Below, in pieces: positions 38,654 to 48,235 of a DNA stretch of 64,000 nucleotides; position 1 is the first letter of the stretch; the number at the start of each line of letters is the position of its first letter. The notes under the pieces were generated by a model that had not been told where the DNA came from, did not search any database, and worked only from the letters and a program-made list of their open reading frames with translations. The stretch comes from Streptomyces sp. HUAS ZL42 (GTDB lineage: Bacteria; Actinomycetota; Actinomycetes; Streptomycetales; Streptomycetaceae). A program made the translations under genes and the position numbers. The stretch covers positions 7,227,001 to 7,291,000 of the forward strand of contig NZ_CP160403.1 in assembly GCF_040782645.1 (NCBI RefSeq), read 5' to 3'.

Positions 38654-39223
38654 ATGAACATCATGCTCTTTCACTCGACCTTCGGTCTGCGGCCCGCGGT
38701 GCGCGCGGCGGCGGACCGGCTGCGTGCCGCGGGGCACGAGGTGTGGACGCCGGACCTCTTCGAGGGGCGCACGTTCGACACGGTCGAGGAGGGCATGGCC
38801 TTCAACGCGGAGATCGGCAAGGACGAGGTGCTCAAGCGGGCCGTCCTGGCCGCCGCGCCCTACTCGGAGCGCGGGCTCGTGTACGCCGGTTTCTCACTGG
38901 GCGCCTCCATCGCGCAGACCCTCGCCCTCGGCGACGACAAGGCACGCGGGTTGCTGCTCCTGCACGGCACGTCGGACCTCGCTCCGAACGCCTCGGTGGA
39001 CGAGCTGCCGGTGCAGTTGCATGTCGCCGAGCCGGATCCGTTCGAGACGGACGACTGGCTGTCCGCCTGGTATCTGCAGATGGGCAGAGCCGGTGCCGAC
39101 GTGGAGATCTACCGGTACGCCGGGGCCGGCCACCTCTACACCGACCCCGACCTGCCGGACTACGACGAGGAGGCGGCCGAGGCCACCTGGCGGGTGGCAC
39201 TCGACTTCCTCGACAGTCTGTAG
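38654..39223 (+). CDS. Dienelactone-hydrolase-like alpha/beta hydrolase
   Basis: A 189-aa single-domain alpha/beta hydrolase. Strand-turn-helix MLFHSTFGLRPAVRAAADRL and YAGFSLGASIAQTLAL give a Ser nucleophile where dienelactone hydrolases have Cys; the His lies in GAGHLYTDPDLPDYDEEAA, which matches the DLH family end. Probably a serine esterase or a carboxymethylenebutenolidase-like enzyme; substrate unknown. Converges on phoD with 6 nt between the stops. Confidence 0.88.
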   Translation: MNIMLFHSTFGLRPAVRAAADRLRAAGHEVWTPDLFEGRTFDTVEEGMAFNAEIGKDEVLKRAVLAAAPYSERGLVYAGFSLGASIAQTLALGDDKARGLLLLHGTSDLAPNASVDELPVQLHVAEPDPFETDDWLSAWYLQMGRAGADVEIYRYAGAGHLYTDPDLPDYDEEAAEATWRVALDFLDSL

Positions 39224-39229
39224 CCGGGG

Positions 39230-40912
39230 CTACACGGGGTCGTACGTCCGCTCGACCTTCTGCGTACCGGTGCGGGTGCGGTACGAGCGGGCCCAGGAGG
39301 AGGTGGCGCCGGCCTTGGTGCGGTCGGACAGGACGTAGTAGTCCATCTGCGCGCGGTCGGCGGTGATGTCCAGGACGCCGTAGCCGTGGCGGTCGGTGTC
39401 GACCCAGTGGACGTGGCGGTTGGCGGCCCGGATGATCGGCGAGGCGACCGCGGAGACCGTGCCCTCGGGGACCTTCAGGATGTCGTCGAGGTTGTCGGAG
39501 GTCACCGAGGTGACGACGAACTCCGTGGCGGCCGAGGCGGACAGCGGGTAGGTCCCGGCGTTCACCGGCACGTCGTTGGCCCACGCCATGTGGATGTCGC
39601 CGGTCAGGAAGACGGTGTTGCGGATCGCGTTCGAGCGCAGGTGCGCGAGCAGTTCGCGGCGGTCGTCCGTGTATCCGTCCCACTGGTCGGTGTTGAGGGC
39701 GAGGCCCTCCTTCGGCAGCCCGAGCAGTTCGGCGAGTGGCCCCAGCAGGTCGGCGGAGAGGGAGCCGATGGCGAAGGGCGAGATCATCACCGAGTTGCCG
39801 ACCAGCCGCCAGGTGGTGTCGGACGCCTTCAGTCCCGCCTTCAGCCAGTCCAGTTGCGCCCGCCCGGTGATCGTACGGGCCGGGTCGTCGACGGAGCCGT
39901 TGCCGACGGAGACCTGCTGCGAGCGGAAGGAGCGCAGGTCGAGCAGCGAGAGATCGGCGAGCTTGCCGAAGCGCAGACGGCGGTAGGTGGTGCCGGCGAT
40001 CGCCGGGCGGACCGGCATCCACTCGAAATAGGCCTGCTTGGCGGCTGCCTGACGCGCGGACCAGGTGCCTTCGGCGCCTTCGGTGTGGTTCTCGGCGCCG
40101 CCCGACCAGGCGTCGTTGGCGAACTCGTGGTCGTCCCAGATGGCGACGACGGGCGCCACCGCGTGCAGGGCCTGCAGATCGGGGTCGGTCTTGTAACGCC
40201 CGTGCCGGGTGCGGTAGTCGGCGAGCGTGAGGATCTCGTGGGCCGGGGCGTGCGGCCGTACGACCGTGTCGCGGGTCCCGTACTCGCCGGTGCCGTACTC
40301 GTAGATGTAGTCGCCCAGGTGCAGCCAGGCGTCAAGGTCGCCGCGGGCCGCGAGATGGCGGTAGGACGCGAAGTAGCCGGCCTCCCAGTTGGCACAGGAG
40401 ACCACACCGAAGCGGAGGTTGGAGACGACCGCGTCGGTGGCGGGCGCGGTGCGGGTGCGGGCGACGGGGGAGTCGGTGCCGCCGGCCGAGAAGCGGAACC
40501 AGTAGTCCGTGGCCGGCGCCAGGCCCCGGATGTCCGCCTTGACGGTGTGGTCGGAGGCGGCGGTCGCGGTGACGGAGCCCTTGGCGACGATGGTCGTCAG
40601 CGCCTTGTCCCTGGCGACGACCCAGTTCACCTCGGTGTCCGGGCCGAGCCCGGAGCCGGGTATCGCTTCGGACGTGGGCGTCACTCGGGTCCACAGCAGG
40701 ATGCCGTCGGGCAGCGGGTCGCCGGAGGCGACGCCGTGCAGGAAGGCGGGTGCCTCGTCGGCCGCACGAGCGGGCAGCGCCGTGGCGAGCGGGCCGGCCA
40801 GAGCGGCGGTGGCCGCGGCGGCCTTGACGACCGTACGACGGCTCGGCGAAAGCGAGTTGGCGCGCTCTGACGGTCTGTCGGCGCTCTCGGATGATCTGTA
40901 TCGACTGGTCAC
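39230..40912 (-). CDS. phoD: PhoD-type alkaline phosphatase/phosphodiesterase, Tat-secreted
   Basis: A 560-aa secreted phosphatase. Tat signal peptide [20 protein letters not shown] ends near residue 50 (ALPARA). The PhoD N-terminal domain ([21 protein letters not shown]) and metallophosphatase motifs ([48 protein letters not shown]) are present. The GTG at 40912 is the first possible start; it has no Shine-Dalgarno sequence, but a TAATCT hexamer ends 8 nt before it. The hairpin ending the dsbA-like gene lies 30 nt upstream. I saw no convincing PHO box. Confidence 0.95.
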   Translation of the reverse strand: MTSRYRSSESADRPSERANSLSPSRRTVVKAAAATAALAGPLATALPARAADEAPAFLHGVASGDPLPDGILLWTRVTPTSEAIPGSGLGPDTEVNWVVARDKALTTIVAKGSVTATAASDHTVKADIRGLAPATDYWFRFSAGGTDSPVARTRTAPATDAVVSNLRFGVVSCANWEAGYFASYRHLAARGDLDAWLHLGDYIYEYGTGEYGTRDTVVRPHAPAHEILTLADYRTRHGRYKTDPDLQALHAVAPVVAIWDDHEFANDAWSGGAENHTEGAEGTWSARQAAAKQAYFEWMPVRPAIAGTTYRRLRFGKLADLSLLDLRSFRSQQVSVGNGSVDDPARTITGRAQLDWLKAGLKASDTTWRLVGNSVMISPFAIGSLSADLLGPLAELLGLPKEGLALNTDQWDGYTDDRRELLAHLRSNAIRNTVFLTGDIHMAWANDVPVNAGTYPLSASAATEFVVTSVTSDNLDDILKVPEGTVSAVASPIIRAANRHVHWVDTDRHGYGVLDITADRAQMDYYVLSDRTKAGATSSWARSYRTRTGTQKVERTYDPV

Positions 40913-40942
40913 GGGCGATCAGATTACTGACCAGTACGACAA

Positions 40943-40978
40943 AAGAGCGGGCGAACCAGCAAAAGTTCGCCCGCTCTT
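40943..40978 (-). terminator. Rho-independent terminator after the DsbA-like gene
   Basis: On the minus strand a 14-bp stem (AAGAGCGGGCGAAC with GTTCGCCCGCTCTT) and an 8-nt loop are followed by TTGTC. It separates the DsbA-like gene from phoD, which must then have its own promoter in about 30 nt. Confidence 0.8.
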
Positions 40979-40993
40979 CTACTGAAGGACGGT

Positions 40994-41806
40994 TCAGGCC
41001 TTGAGCGCCGCCTCGATCGCCGTGTTGAAGTCGGCGACCGTCATCGGAGCGTTCTTGCCGTCGGATCCGGTCAGCGTCTTGTCGTCCATCTTCAGGGTCG
41101 GGGTACCCGACACACCGCTCTTGTCGAACGTCGCGGACATCTCCAGCGCCCACCGGTCGTAGGTGCCGTTCTTGACGGCGTCCTGGAACTCCTTGTTGTT
41201 CTTCAGCGCGGAGACCGTGTCCGCCACCTTGATCAGGTAGTCGTCGCTCTTGAACTTGTCGTCGGACTCCTCGGGGTGGTACTTCGCCGAGTACAGCGCG
41301 TTCTTGTACTCGAGGAACGCCTCGGGGCCGACGTTGAGCGCCGCACCCAGGGCGCTGAGCGCGTTCTTGGAGCCCTCGCCGGTCAGGCTGCGGTCGAGGA
41401 AGCTGGCGCCGACGAACTGGATCTTGAACTTGCCGGCTTCGTAGTCCGCCTTGATCGTCGAGCCGACAGTCTGCTCGAACTGGGCGCAGATCGGGCAGCG
41501 CGGGTCCTCGTACATCACGAGGGTCTTCTTGGCGGTGCTCTTGCCGATGACGACCGTCGTGCCGTTCTCGCCGCTGGTGTTGGCCGGCTTGACCAGCTTG
41601 GCGGTCTTGGCCTCCTCCCAGTAGCTGGGCTTGTTGGCCTGGATGACGGCGTAGCTTATGCCGCCCGCCGCAGCCAGGACGCCGACCGCCGAGAGGGCGA
41701 CGATGAGCTGCCGCCTGACCTTGGCCTTCTTGGCCTGGCGCTCGCGCTCCTGGCGCAGCCGCTCCCGGGCCTGGGTCTTCGCCGCCTGGCTGTTCCGCTT
41801 GCTCAT
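40994..41806 (-). CDS. DsbA-like membrane-anchored thioredoxin-fold protein
   Basis: A 270-aa protein: a basic, coiled N-terminus (KTQARERLRQERERQAKKAK), a membrane anchor LIVALSAVGVLAAAGGISYA (about residues 34-54) and a DsbA/thioredoxin_4 domain outside the membrane. The redox motif is CPIC in YEDPRCPICAQFEQ; the cis-Pro loop is GVSGTPTLKMD. Likely a disulfide oxidoreductase. The ATG at 41806 has GGAG 9 nt upstream; an ATG at 41821 is possible. Confidence 0.92.
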   Translation of the reverse strand: MSKRNSQAAKTQARERLRQERERQAKKAKVRRQLIVALSAVGVLAAAGGISYAVIQANKPSYWEEAKTAKLVKPANTSGENGTTVVIGKSTAKKTLVMYEDPRCPICAQFEQTVGSTIKADYEAGKFKIQFVGASFLDRSLTGEGSKNALSALGAALNVGPEAFLEYKNALYSAKYHPEESDDKFKSDDYLIKVADTVSALKNNKEFQDAVKNGTYDRWALEMSATFDKSGVSGTPTLKMDDKTLTGSDGKNAPMTVADFNTAIEAALKA

Positions 41807-41885
41807 GTTGGTGATCTCCATGTGGGACGCGCACATGTCGTACGCGGGATACGTGTGGGGGACTGGTCGTGCTCAGCTGGTGCCG

Positions 41886-41954
41886 CCCGGCGGTGGCGCT
41901 CAGGCGAACCAAGTGATGTCGCTCAGGCGAACCGGGCGGTGTCGCTCAGACGAA
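41886..41954 (-). repeat. Three tandem 23-bp repeats across a membrane-protein stop codon
   Basis: Minus-strand units begin TTCGTCTGAGCGACACC, TTCGCCTGAGCGACATC and TTCGCCTGAGCGCCACC. The first contains the real TGA stop of the membrane-protein gene (41948-41946); the two others repeat the stop context downstream in other phases. Confidence 0.9.
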
Positions 41955-42638
41955 GGCGACGGAGCACGGCGGTCCGCGCCGTCCCAGGGAGTGCACGAGA
42001 ATCCGCTCACGGGTGGTGGCCGCACGGCGGACGGGGCGCGGCATGCGGCGCGCGGCCGGGGCGAGCCGTACGGTCACGGCTGCGACGGCGAGCAGCAGGG
42101 GCCGGAACGTGGTCGCGGCCACCGCGCGCAGCAGCTGGGCCAGTGCCCGCTCGCCGCGGCGCAGCCAGGCGGCGGCGAGGAGGCCGACGGAGACGTGCGC
42201 GCCGAGCAGCAGCCAGGCGGTCGCCGGGTCGGCGTGGGCGAGCAGGGCGGCGACCCGGTCGGTGTCGGTGCCGGTCACCCCGGCCAGCGGGGAGCCCACG
42301 CTGGTGCCGTTGCCGCAGAACACGTCCCAGCCGACCGAGCGCAGCGGGCCGGCGACCGGGCCGCCCGCGCGGCCGTAACAGACGTGCTGGCCGGTGGTGA
42401 AGACGGTGTCGGCGGCCAGCTCCAGCGGGATGAGCAGGGCGGCGATCCGCCCGAAGCCGCGCTCGCGGCCCGCGAGGGCGTAGGCGAGGACGAACACGGC
42501 GGCGGCGACGGCCGCCACCGTGTTGAGCGGCAGCGGGACCCGCGACAGCAGCACGTGCGACGCGGTGCTGAGCGTCACGACGAGTGCCGTGAACAGCGCC
42601 GCGCGTACGGCTCTGAGGTGGGTCCCGGATATGTCCAT
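41946..42638 (-). CDS. Integral membrane protein of unknown function
   Basis: A 230-aa hydrophobic protein with about five membrane helices (near residues 13-33, 38-56, 63-80, 140-165 and 175-200) and a basic C-terminal tail rich in Arg. Two Cys (QHVCYG, DVFCGN) lie in the loop between helices 3 and 4, outside the membrane if the N-terminus is inside; a redox link to the neighbouring DsbA-like protein is possible but unproven. I do not recognise the family. The ATG at 42638 has no Shine-Dalgarno sequence, so the start is uncertain. Confidence 0.75.
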   Translation of the reverse strand: MDISGTHLRAVRAALFTALVVTLSTASHVLLSRVPLPLNTVAAVAAAVFVLAYALAGRERGFGRIAALLIPLELAADTVFTTGQHVCYGRAGGPVAGPLRSVGWDVFCGNGTSVGSPLAGVTGTDTDRVAALLAHADPATAWLLLGAHVSVGLLAAAWLRRGERALAQLLRAVAATTFRPLLLAVAAVTVRLAPAARRMPRPVRRAATTRERILVHSLGRRGPPCSVAFV

Positions 42639-42669
42639 AGCGGAGGAGAGTGTGTCACGTGCTCCCGTA

Positions 42670-42690
42670 AGAGACCCCTAAAGGGTCTCT
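42670..42690 (-). terminator. Hairpin after the DUF2252 gene
   Basis: AGAGACCC (42670-42677) and GGGTCTCT (42683-42690) form an 8-bp stem with a 5-nt loop, 29 nt beyond the stop of the minus-strand DUF2252 gene. No T-run. Confidence 0.5.
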
Positions 42691-42718
42691 CTCGGAGCTC
42701 TTTTCGTTATGGATCCCG

Positions 42719-44044
42719 TCACAGACCCGGGATCCGTCCGTTGCGGAACAGGTCCACGAAGACCTGGTGGTCGGCACGCGCGCGTGCGCCGTAGCTGTGC
42801 GCGAAGTCGACCAGCAGGGGCGCGAAGCCCTCCTCGTCCGCCGCGATCGCCGCGTCGATGGCCCGCTCCGTGGAGAAGGGGACCAGGGACTCGCCGGACT
42901 GGTCGTCGGCGGCCGAGTGCATCGTGGCCGTGGCACGGCCCAGGTCGGCGACCACCGAGGCGATCTCCTCCGGGTCGTCGATGTCGCCCCAGTCGAGGTC
43001 CACCGCGTACGGCGACACCTCGGCGACCAGCTGGCCGGTGCCGCCCAGCTCGGTCCAGCCGAGCCACGGGTCGGCGTGCGCCTGCAGGGCGCGCTGGGAG
43101 ATCACCGTGCGGTGGCCCTCGTGCTGGAAGTAGTCGCGGATCGCGGGGTCGGTGATGTGGCGGGAGACGGCCGGGGTCTGGGCCTGCTTGATGTAGATCA
43201 CGACGTCGTTCTCCAGGGCGTCGCTGTGGCCCTCGAGCAGGATGTTGTACGACGGCAGGCCCGCCGACCCGATGCCGATGCCGCGGCGGCCGACCACGTC
43301 CTTCACACGGTAGGAGTCCGGGCGGGCCAGCGAGGTCTCCGGCAGCGTCTCCAGGTAGCCGTCGAAGGCCGCGAGCACCTTGTAGCGCGTGGCCGCGTCC
43401 AGCTCGATCGAGCCGCCGCCCGGCGCGAAGCGGCGCTCGAAGTCGCGGATCTCGGTCATGGAGTCCAGCAGCCCGAAGCGGGTCAGCGAGCGGGCGTCGC
43501 GCAGGGCGTCCAGGAGTGCGCCCTGCGCGGTGTCCAGCGTGAAGGGCGGCACTTCGTCGCTCTTGGCTCCGGTGGCGAGCGCGTGGATGCGCTCGCGGTA
43601 GGCGGCCGCGTACACCTCGACCAGCTCGGTGATCTGGTCGTCGCCCAGCGCCTTCGCGTACCCGATGAGCGCGATGGAGGCGGAGAAGCGCTTCAGGTCC
43701 CAGGTGAAGGGGCCGACGTACGCCTCGTCGAAGTCGTTGACGTTGAAGATCAGGCGCCCGTTGGCGTCCATGTAGGTGCCGAAGTTCTCCGCGTGCAGGT
43801 CGCCGTGGATCCACACGCGCGAAGTGCGCTCGTCCAGGTACGGGCCGCCGCGCTTCTCGGCCTCCAGGTCGTGGTAGAAGAGGCACGCCGTACCCCGGTA
43901 GAACGCGAACGCCGAGGCCGCCATCTTCCGGAACTTCACGCGGAACGCGGCCGGGTCGGCGGCCAGGAGCTCGCCGAAGGCGGTGTCGAAGACGGCGAGG
44001 ATCTCCTCGCCGCGAGGCTCGTCGTTGAGCTGCGGAACCGACAT
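42719..44044 (-). CDS. DUF2252 family protein
   Basis: A 441-aa protein of the DUF2252 family, which has a kinase-like fold (relatives of aminoglycoside phosphotransferases). Motifs in order: VKFRKMAASAFAFYRGTA, VWIHGDLHAENFGTY (catalytic-loop-like HGDLHxxN), FNVNDFDEAYVGPFTWDLKR (metal-binding NDFD) and HRTVISQRALQAHADPWLG. No substrate is known. The ATG at 44044 (SVPQLNDEPRGEE) follows AGGAGG; the open frame reaches 44098. Divergent from dnaE. Confidence 0.9.
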   Translation of the reverse strand: MSVPQLNDEPRGEEILAVFDTAFGELLAADPAAFRVKFRKMAASAFAFYRGTACLFYHDLEAEKRGGPYLDERTSRVWIHGDLHAENFGTYMDANGRLIFNVNDFDEAYVGPFTWDLKRFSASIALIGYAKALGDDQITELVEVYAAAYRERIHALATGAKSDEVPPFTLDTAQGALLDALRDARSLTRFGLLDSMTEIRDFERRFAPGGGSIELDAATRYKVLAAFDGYLETLPETSLARPDSYRVKDVVGRRGIGIGSAGLPSYNILLEGHSDALENDVVIYIKQAQTPAVSRHITDPAIRDYFQHEGHRTVISQRALQAHADPWLGWTELGGTGQLVAEVSPYAVDLDWGDIDDPEEIASVVADLGRATATMHSAADDQSGESLVPFSTERAIDAAIAADEEGFAPLLVDFAHSYGARARADHQVFVDLFRNGRIPGL

Positions 44045-44225
44045 CGCTGGGTGCCTCCTGGTGCAGTGCATGGACGACAGCGTCTCTGCCGTCTCCAACG
44101 CACGAAGGTACGCGGGAGTGCCCGCCGAGTGTCAGTGCCGAGGCATAGACTTCGACGCTGTCCCCCAGACTGTCCGCAGCTGGTGGGACACCCGTTGACG
44201 TACGTTTCCCTTGGAGGCCGCAGCC

Positions 44226-47200
44226 GTGTCGAAGCCGCCGTTCACGCACCTGCACGTCCATACCCAGTACTCGCTGCTGGACGGTGCCGCGCGGCTCAAG
44301 GACATGTTCAACGCGTGTACCGAGATGGGCATGACCCACATCGCCATGTCCGACCACGGCAACCTCCACGGGGCGTACGACTTCTACCACTCGGCGAAGA
44401 AGGCCGGAATCACCCCGATCATCGGGATCGAGGCGTATGTCGCCCCCGAGTCCCGGCGCAACAAGCGCAAGATCCAGTGGGGTCAGCCGCACCAGAAGCG
44501 TGACGACGTGTCCGGTTCGGGTGGTTACACGCACAAGACGATCTGGGCGGCGAACGCGACCGGCCTGCACAACCTCTTCCGGCTCTCCTCGGACGCGTAC
44601 GCCGAGGGCTGGCTGCAGAAATGGCCCCGCATGGACAAGGAGACCATCGCCCAGTGGTCCGAGGGGCTCATCGCCTCCACCGGCTGCCCCTCCGGCGAGC
44701 TCCAGACCCGGCTGCGCCTCGGCCAGTACGACGAAGCCGTGAAGGCCGCCGCCGACTACCAGGACATCTTCGGCAAGGACCGCTACTTCCTGGAGCTGAT
44801 GGACCACGGCATCGAGATCGAGCGCCGGGTCCGCGACGGGCTCCTCGACATCGGCAAGAAGCTCGGCATCCCCCCGCTGGTCACCAACGACTCGCACTAC
44901 ACGTACGCGCACGAGGCGGGCGCGCACGACGCGCTGCTGTGCATCCAGACCGGCAAGAACCTCTCCGACCCCGACCGCTTCAAGTTCGACGGCACCGGCT
45001 ACTACCTGAAGTCCACGGACGAGATGTACGCCATCGATTCCTCGGACGCCTGGCAGGAGGGCTGCCGCAACACGCTCCTGGTCGCCGAGCAGATCGACAC
45101 CACGGGCATGTTCGAGAAGCGCGACCTGATGCCCAAGTTCGACATCCCCGAGGGCTACACCGAGGTCAGCTGGTTCCGCGAGGAGACCATGCGGGGGATG
45201 GCCCGCCGCTTCCCGGACGGCATCCCGGACGACCGCATGAAGCAGGTCGAGTACGAGATGGACACCATCATCTCGATGGGCTTCCCGGGGTACTTCCTCG
45301 TCGTCGCCGACTTCATCATGTGGGCCAAGAAGCAGGGCATCGCGGTCGGCCCCGGCCGAGGCTCCGCCGCGGGCTCGATCGTGGCCTACGCCCTCGGCAT
45401 CACCGACCTCGACCCGATCCCGCACGGCCTGATCTTCGAGCGCTTCCTCAACCCCGAGCGCATCTCGATGCCCGACGTCGACATCGACTTCGACGAGCGC
45501 CGGCGCGTCGAGGTCATCAGGTACGTGACGGAGAAGTACGGCGCCGACAAGGTCGCCATGATCGGCACGTACGGCACCATCAAGGCCAAGAACGCGATCA
45601 AGGACTCCGCGCGCGTCCTGGGCTACCCGTACGCGATGGGCGACCGCCTCACCAAGGCCATGCCCGCCGACGTCCTCGGCAAGGGCATCCCGCTCTCCGG
45701 CATCACCGACCCGCAGCACCCGCGGTACAGCGAGGCGGGCGAGATCCGCGCGATGTACGAGAACGAGCCGGACGTGAAGAAGGTCATCGACACCGCCAAG
45801 GGCGTCGAGGGCCTGGTCCGGCAGATGGGTGTGCACGCCGCCGGCGTGATCATGTCCAGCGAGACCATCACCGAGCACGTGCCCGTCTGGGTCCGGCACA
45901 CCGACGGCGTGACCATCACGCAGTGGGACTATCCGAGCTGCGAGTCGCTCGGCCTGCTGAAGATGGACTTCCTCGGCCTGCGCAACCTGACGATCATGGA
46001 CGACGCCGTCAAGATGGTGAAGTCCAACAAGGGGATCGACATCGATCTCCTCGGCCTCCCGCTGGACGACCCCACGACGTTCGAACTGCTCCAGCGTGGC
46101 GACACCCTCGGCGTCTTCCAGTTCGACGGCGGCCCCATGCGCTCGCTGCTGCGCCTGATGAAGCCGGACAACTTCGAAGACATCTCCGCCGTTTCGGCCC
46201 TGTACCGCCCGGGCCCGATGGGCATGAACTCCCATACGAACTACGCGCTGCGCAAGAACAAGCAGCAGGAGATCACGCCGATCCACAAGGAGCTGGAGGA
46301 GCCCCTCGAAGAGGTCCTGGCCGTCACCTACGGCCTGATCGTCTACCAGGAGCAGGTGCAGAAGGCCGCCCAGATCATCGCCGGGTACTCGCTCGGCGAG
46401 GCCGACATCCTCCGGCGCGTCATGGGCAAGAAGAAGCCCGACGAACTGGCGAAGAACTTCACCATCTTCCAGGCCGGCGCCCGCAAGAACGGCTACAGCG
46501 ACGAAGCGATCCAGGCCCTGTGGGACGTGCTGGTCCCCTTCGCCGGCTACGCGTTCAACAAGGCGCACTCGGCCGCCTACGGCCTCGTCTCGTACTGGAC
46601 CGCCTACCTCAAGGCGAACCACCCCGCCGAGTACATGGCCGCGCTCCTGACCTCCGTCAAGGACGACAAGGACAAGTCGGCCGTCTACCTCAACGAGTGC
46701 CGTCGCATGGGCATCAAGGTGCTCCCGCCGAACGTCAACGAGTCCGAGTCGAACTTCGCCGCCCAGGGCGACGACGTGATCCTCTTCGGCCTCTCCGCAG
46801 TCCGCAACGTCGGCACGAACGTCGTCGAGGCGATCATCAGGTGCCGCAAGGCCAAGGGGAAGTACGCGTCCTTCCCGGACTACCTCGACAAGGTCGAGGC
46901 GGTGGTCTGCAACAAGCGGACGACGGAGTCGCTGATCAAGGCAGGCGCCTTCGACTCCATGGGGCACACCCGCAAGGGCCTCACCGCGCAGTACGAGCCG
47001 ATGATCGACAACGTGGTCGCGGTCAAGCGCAAGGAGGCCGAGGGCCAGTTCGACCTCTTCGGCGGCATGGGCGAGGAGGACACCAGCGAGCCCGGGTTCG
47101 GACTCGACGTGGAGTTCACCACCGACGAGTGGGACAAGACGTATCTGCTCGCCCAGGAACGCGAGATGCTCGGTCTGTACGTCTCCGACCACCCGCTCTT

Positions 47201-47765
47201 CGGCCTGGAACACGTGCTGTCCGACAAGGCCGACGCGGGCATCGCCCAGCTCACCGGAGGTGAGCACGCCGACGGCGCGGTCGTCACCATCGGCGGCATC
47301 ATCTCGGGGCTGCAGCGCAAGATGACCAAACAGGGCAACGCCTGGGCGATCGCCACGGTCGAGGACCTCGCCGGTTCCATCGAGTGCATGTTCTTCCCGG
47401 CGACCTACCAGCTGGTGTCGACCCAACTCGTCGAGGACGCGGTCGTGTTCGTCAAGGGCCGCCTCGACAAGCGCGAGGACGTGCCGCGGCTCGTCGCGAT
47501 GGAGCTCATGGTCCCCGACCTGTCCAACGCCGGCACCAACGCGCCCGTGATCCTGACCATCCCGGCGGTCAAGGTCACCCCGCCGATGGTCAGCCGCCTC
47601 GGCGAGATCCTCAGCCACCACAAGGGCGACAGCGAGGTCCGGATCAAGCTCCAGGGACCGACCAAGACGACGGTGCTGCGCCTCGACCGGCACCGGGTGA
47701 AGCCGGATCCGGCCCTGTTCGGCGACCTGAAGGTACTGCTCGGACCGTCCTGTCTGGCGGGCTGA
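44226..47765 (+). CDS. dnaE: DNA polymerase III alpha subunit DnaE
   Basis: A 1179-aa replicative polymerase subunit: PHP domain first (FTHLHVHTQYSLLDGAARL), then the polymerase core with catalytic aspartates in MPDVDIDFDERRR, finger and tau-binding regions, and a C-terminal OB-fold. The GTG at 44226 follows GGAGG; the length matches other Streptomyces DnaE proteins. This is the essential DnaE1 type rather than the mutagenic ImuC/DnaE2 type, judging by length and PHP sequence. Ends 15 nt before a strong hairpin. Confidence 0.97.
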   Translation: MSKPPFTHLHVHTQYSLLDGAARLKDMFNACTEMGMTHIAMSDHGNLHGAYDFYHSAKKAGITPIIGIEAYVAPESRRNKRKIQWGQPHQKRDDVSGSGGYTHKTIWAANATGLHNLFRLSSDAYAEGWLQKWPRMDKETIAQWSEGLIASTGCPSGELQTRLRLGQYDEAVKAAADYQDIFGKDRYFLELMDHGIEIERRVRDGLLDIGKKLGIPPLVTNDSHYTYAHEAGAHDALLCIQTGKNLSDPDRFKFDGTGYYLKSTDEMYAIDSSDAWQEGCRNTLLVAEQIDTTGMFEKRDLMPKFDIPEGYTEVSWFREETMRGMARRFPDGIPDDRMKQVEYEMDTIISMGFPGYFLVVADFIMWAKKQGIAVGPGRGSAAGSIVAYALGITDLDPIPHGLIFERFLNPERISMPDVDIDFDERRRVEVIRYVTEKYGADKVAMIGTYGTIKAKNAIKDSARVLGYPYAMGDRLTKAMPADVLGKGIPLSGITDPQHPRYSEAGEIRAMYENEPDVKKVIDTAKGVEGLVRQMGVHAAGVIMSSETITEHVPVWVRHTDGVTITQWDYPSCESLGLLKMDFLGLRNLTIMDDAVKMVKSNKGIDIDLLGLPLDDPTTFELLQRGDTLGVFQFDGGPMRSLLRLMKPDNFEDISAVSALYRPGPMGMNSHTNYALRKNKQQEITPIHKELEEPLEEVLAVTYGLIVYQEQVQKAAQIIAGYSLGEADILRRVMGKKKPDELAKNFTIFQAGARKNGYSDEAIQALWDVLVPFAGYAFNKAHSAAYGLVSYWTAYLKANHPAEYMAALLTSVKDDKDKSAVYLNECRRMGIKVLPPNVNESESNFAAQGDDVILFGLSAVRNVGTNVVEAIIRCRKAKGKYASFPDYLDKVEAVVCNKRTTESLIKAGAFDSMGHTRKGLTAQYEPMIDNVVAVKRKEAEGQFDLFGGMGEEDTSEPGFGLDVEFTTDEWDKTYLLAQEREMLGLYVSDHPLFGLEHVLSDKADAGIAQLTGGEHADGAVVTIGGIISGLQRKMTKQGNAWAIATVEDLAGSIECMFFPATYQLVSTQLVEDAVVFVKGRLDKREDVPRLVAMELMVPDLSNAGTNAPVILTIPAVKVTPPMVSRLGEILSHHKGDSEVRIKLQGPTKTTVLRLDRHRVKPDPALFGDLKVLLGPSCLAG

Positions 47766-47779
47766 GCCGTCGACGTGCG

Positions 47780-47813
47780 CGAGGGGCGCACCCGATCACG
47801 GGTGCGCCCCTCG
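47780..47813 (+). terminator. Hairpin terminator after dnaE
   Basis: A perfect 15-bp stem (47780-47794 with 47799-47813) with loop ATCA, 14 nt after the dnaE stop. It also lies 34 nt beyond the convergent 54-aa gene and may end both transcripts. Confidence 0.85.
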
Positions 47814-47847
47814 GTGTGTCCGGGCCGCAACAGCCCTTTCGCGGGTC

Positions 47848-48012
47848 TCAGTTGTGGCCGAAGCGCTTCTGCCGGCCCTTGCGTGCCATCTCGGCAGGGT
47901 TCATCTGGGTGGCGCCGGGCTCGTCCTGCGGCTCCATCGTGGCCTGCGGGGCGGCCTGCTGACCGCGCGGGGACTGCGGCTGCTTACGATCCTGTTTCCG
48001 GTTCTTGGCCAT
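47848..48012 (-). CDS. Small basic protein, 54 aa, unknown function
   Basis: Starts AKNRKQDRKQPQ and ends MARKGRQKRFGHN; Lys, Arg and Gln rich, no membrane segment and no Cys. The ATG at 48012 follows AGGAGG with 10-nt spacing, and the stop is followed by the symmetric hairpin at 47780-47813, both arguing for a real gene. Similar short proteins occur beside dnaE in Streptomyces as far as I recall. The composition suggests nucleic-acid or ribosome binding; no function can be assigned. Confidence 0.75.
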   Translation of the reverse strand: MAKNRKQDRKQPQSPRGQQAAPQATMEPQDEPGATQMNPAEMARKGRQKRFGHN

Positions 48013-48235
48013 GGTGATCTGCCTCCTGTGCTGATCTAGGGGCCAGGGCCGGGACCAGATTCACATAGCCTGACAACAGTCGCATGTCGGATAATTACCG
48101 TGTGTGACAGGCTTCGACGGCAAGCGCACCCCCGAAACGCCACGCCGAAGATCGAGTTCAGGCCGTTAACCCCCGCGCGGTCGGGCAGACTCGAAGGAAG
48201 CCCGAAGCAAACCTCCCGGGAAGAGGGTGAGTCGC

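Noticed and set aside
40913..40990. A PHO box upstream of phoD
   Set aside because: Only one GTTCACC-like unit (GTTCGCC, part of the terminator hairpin) is present; direct 11-nt repeats are missing.
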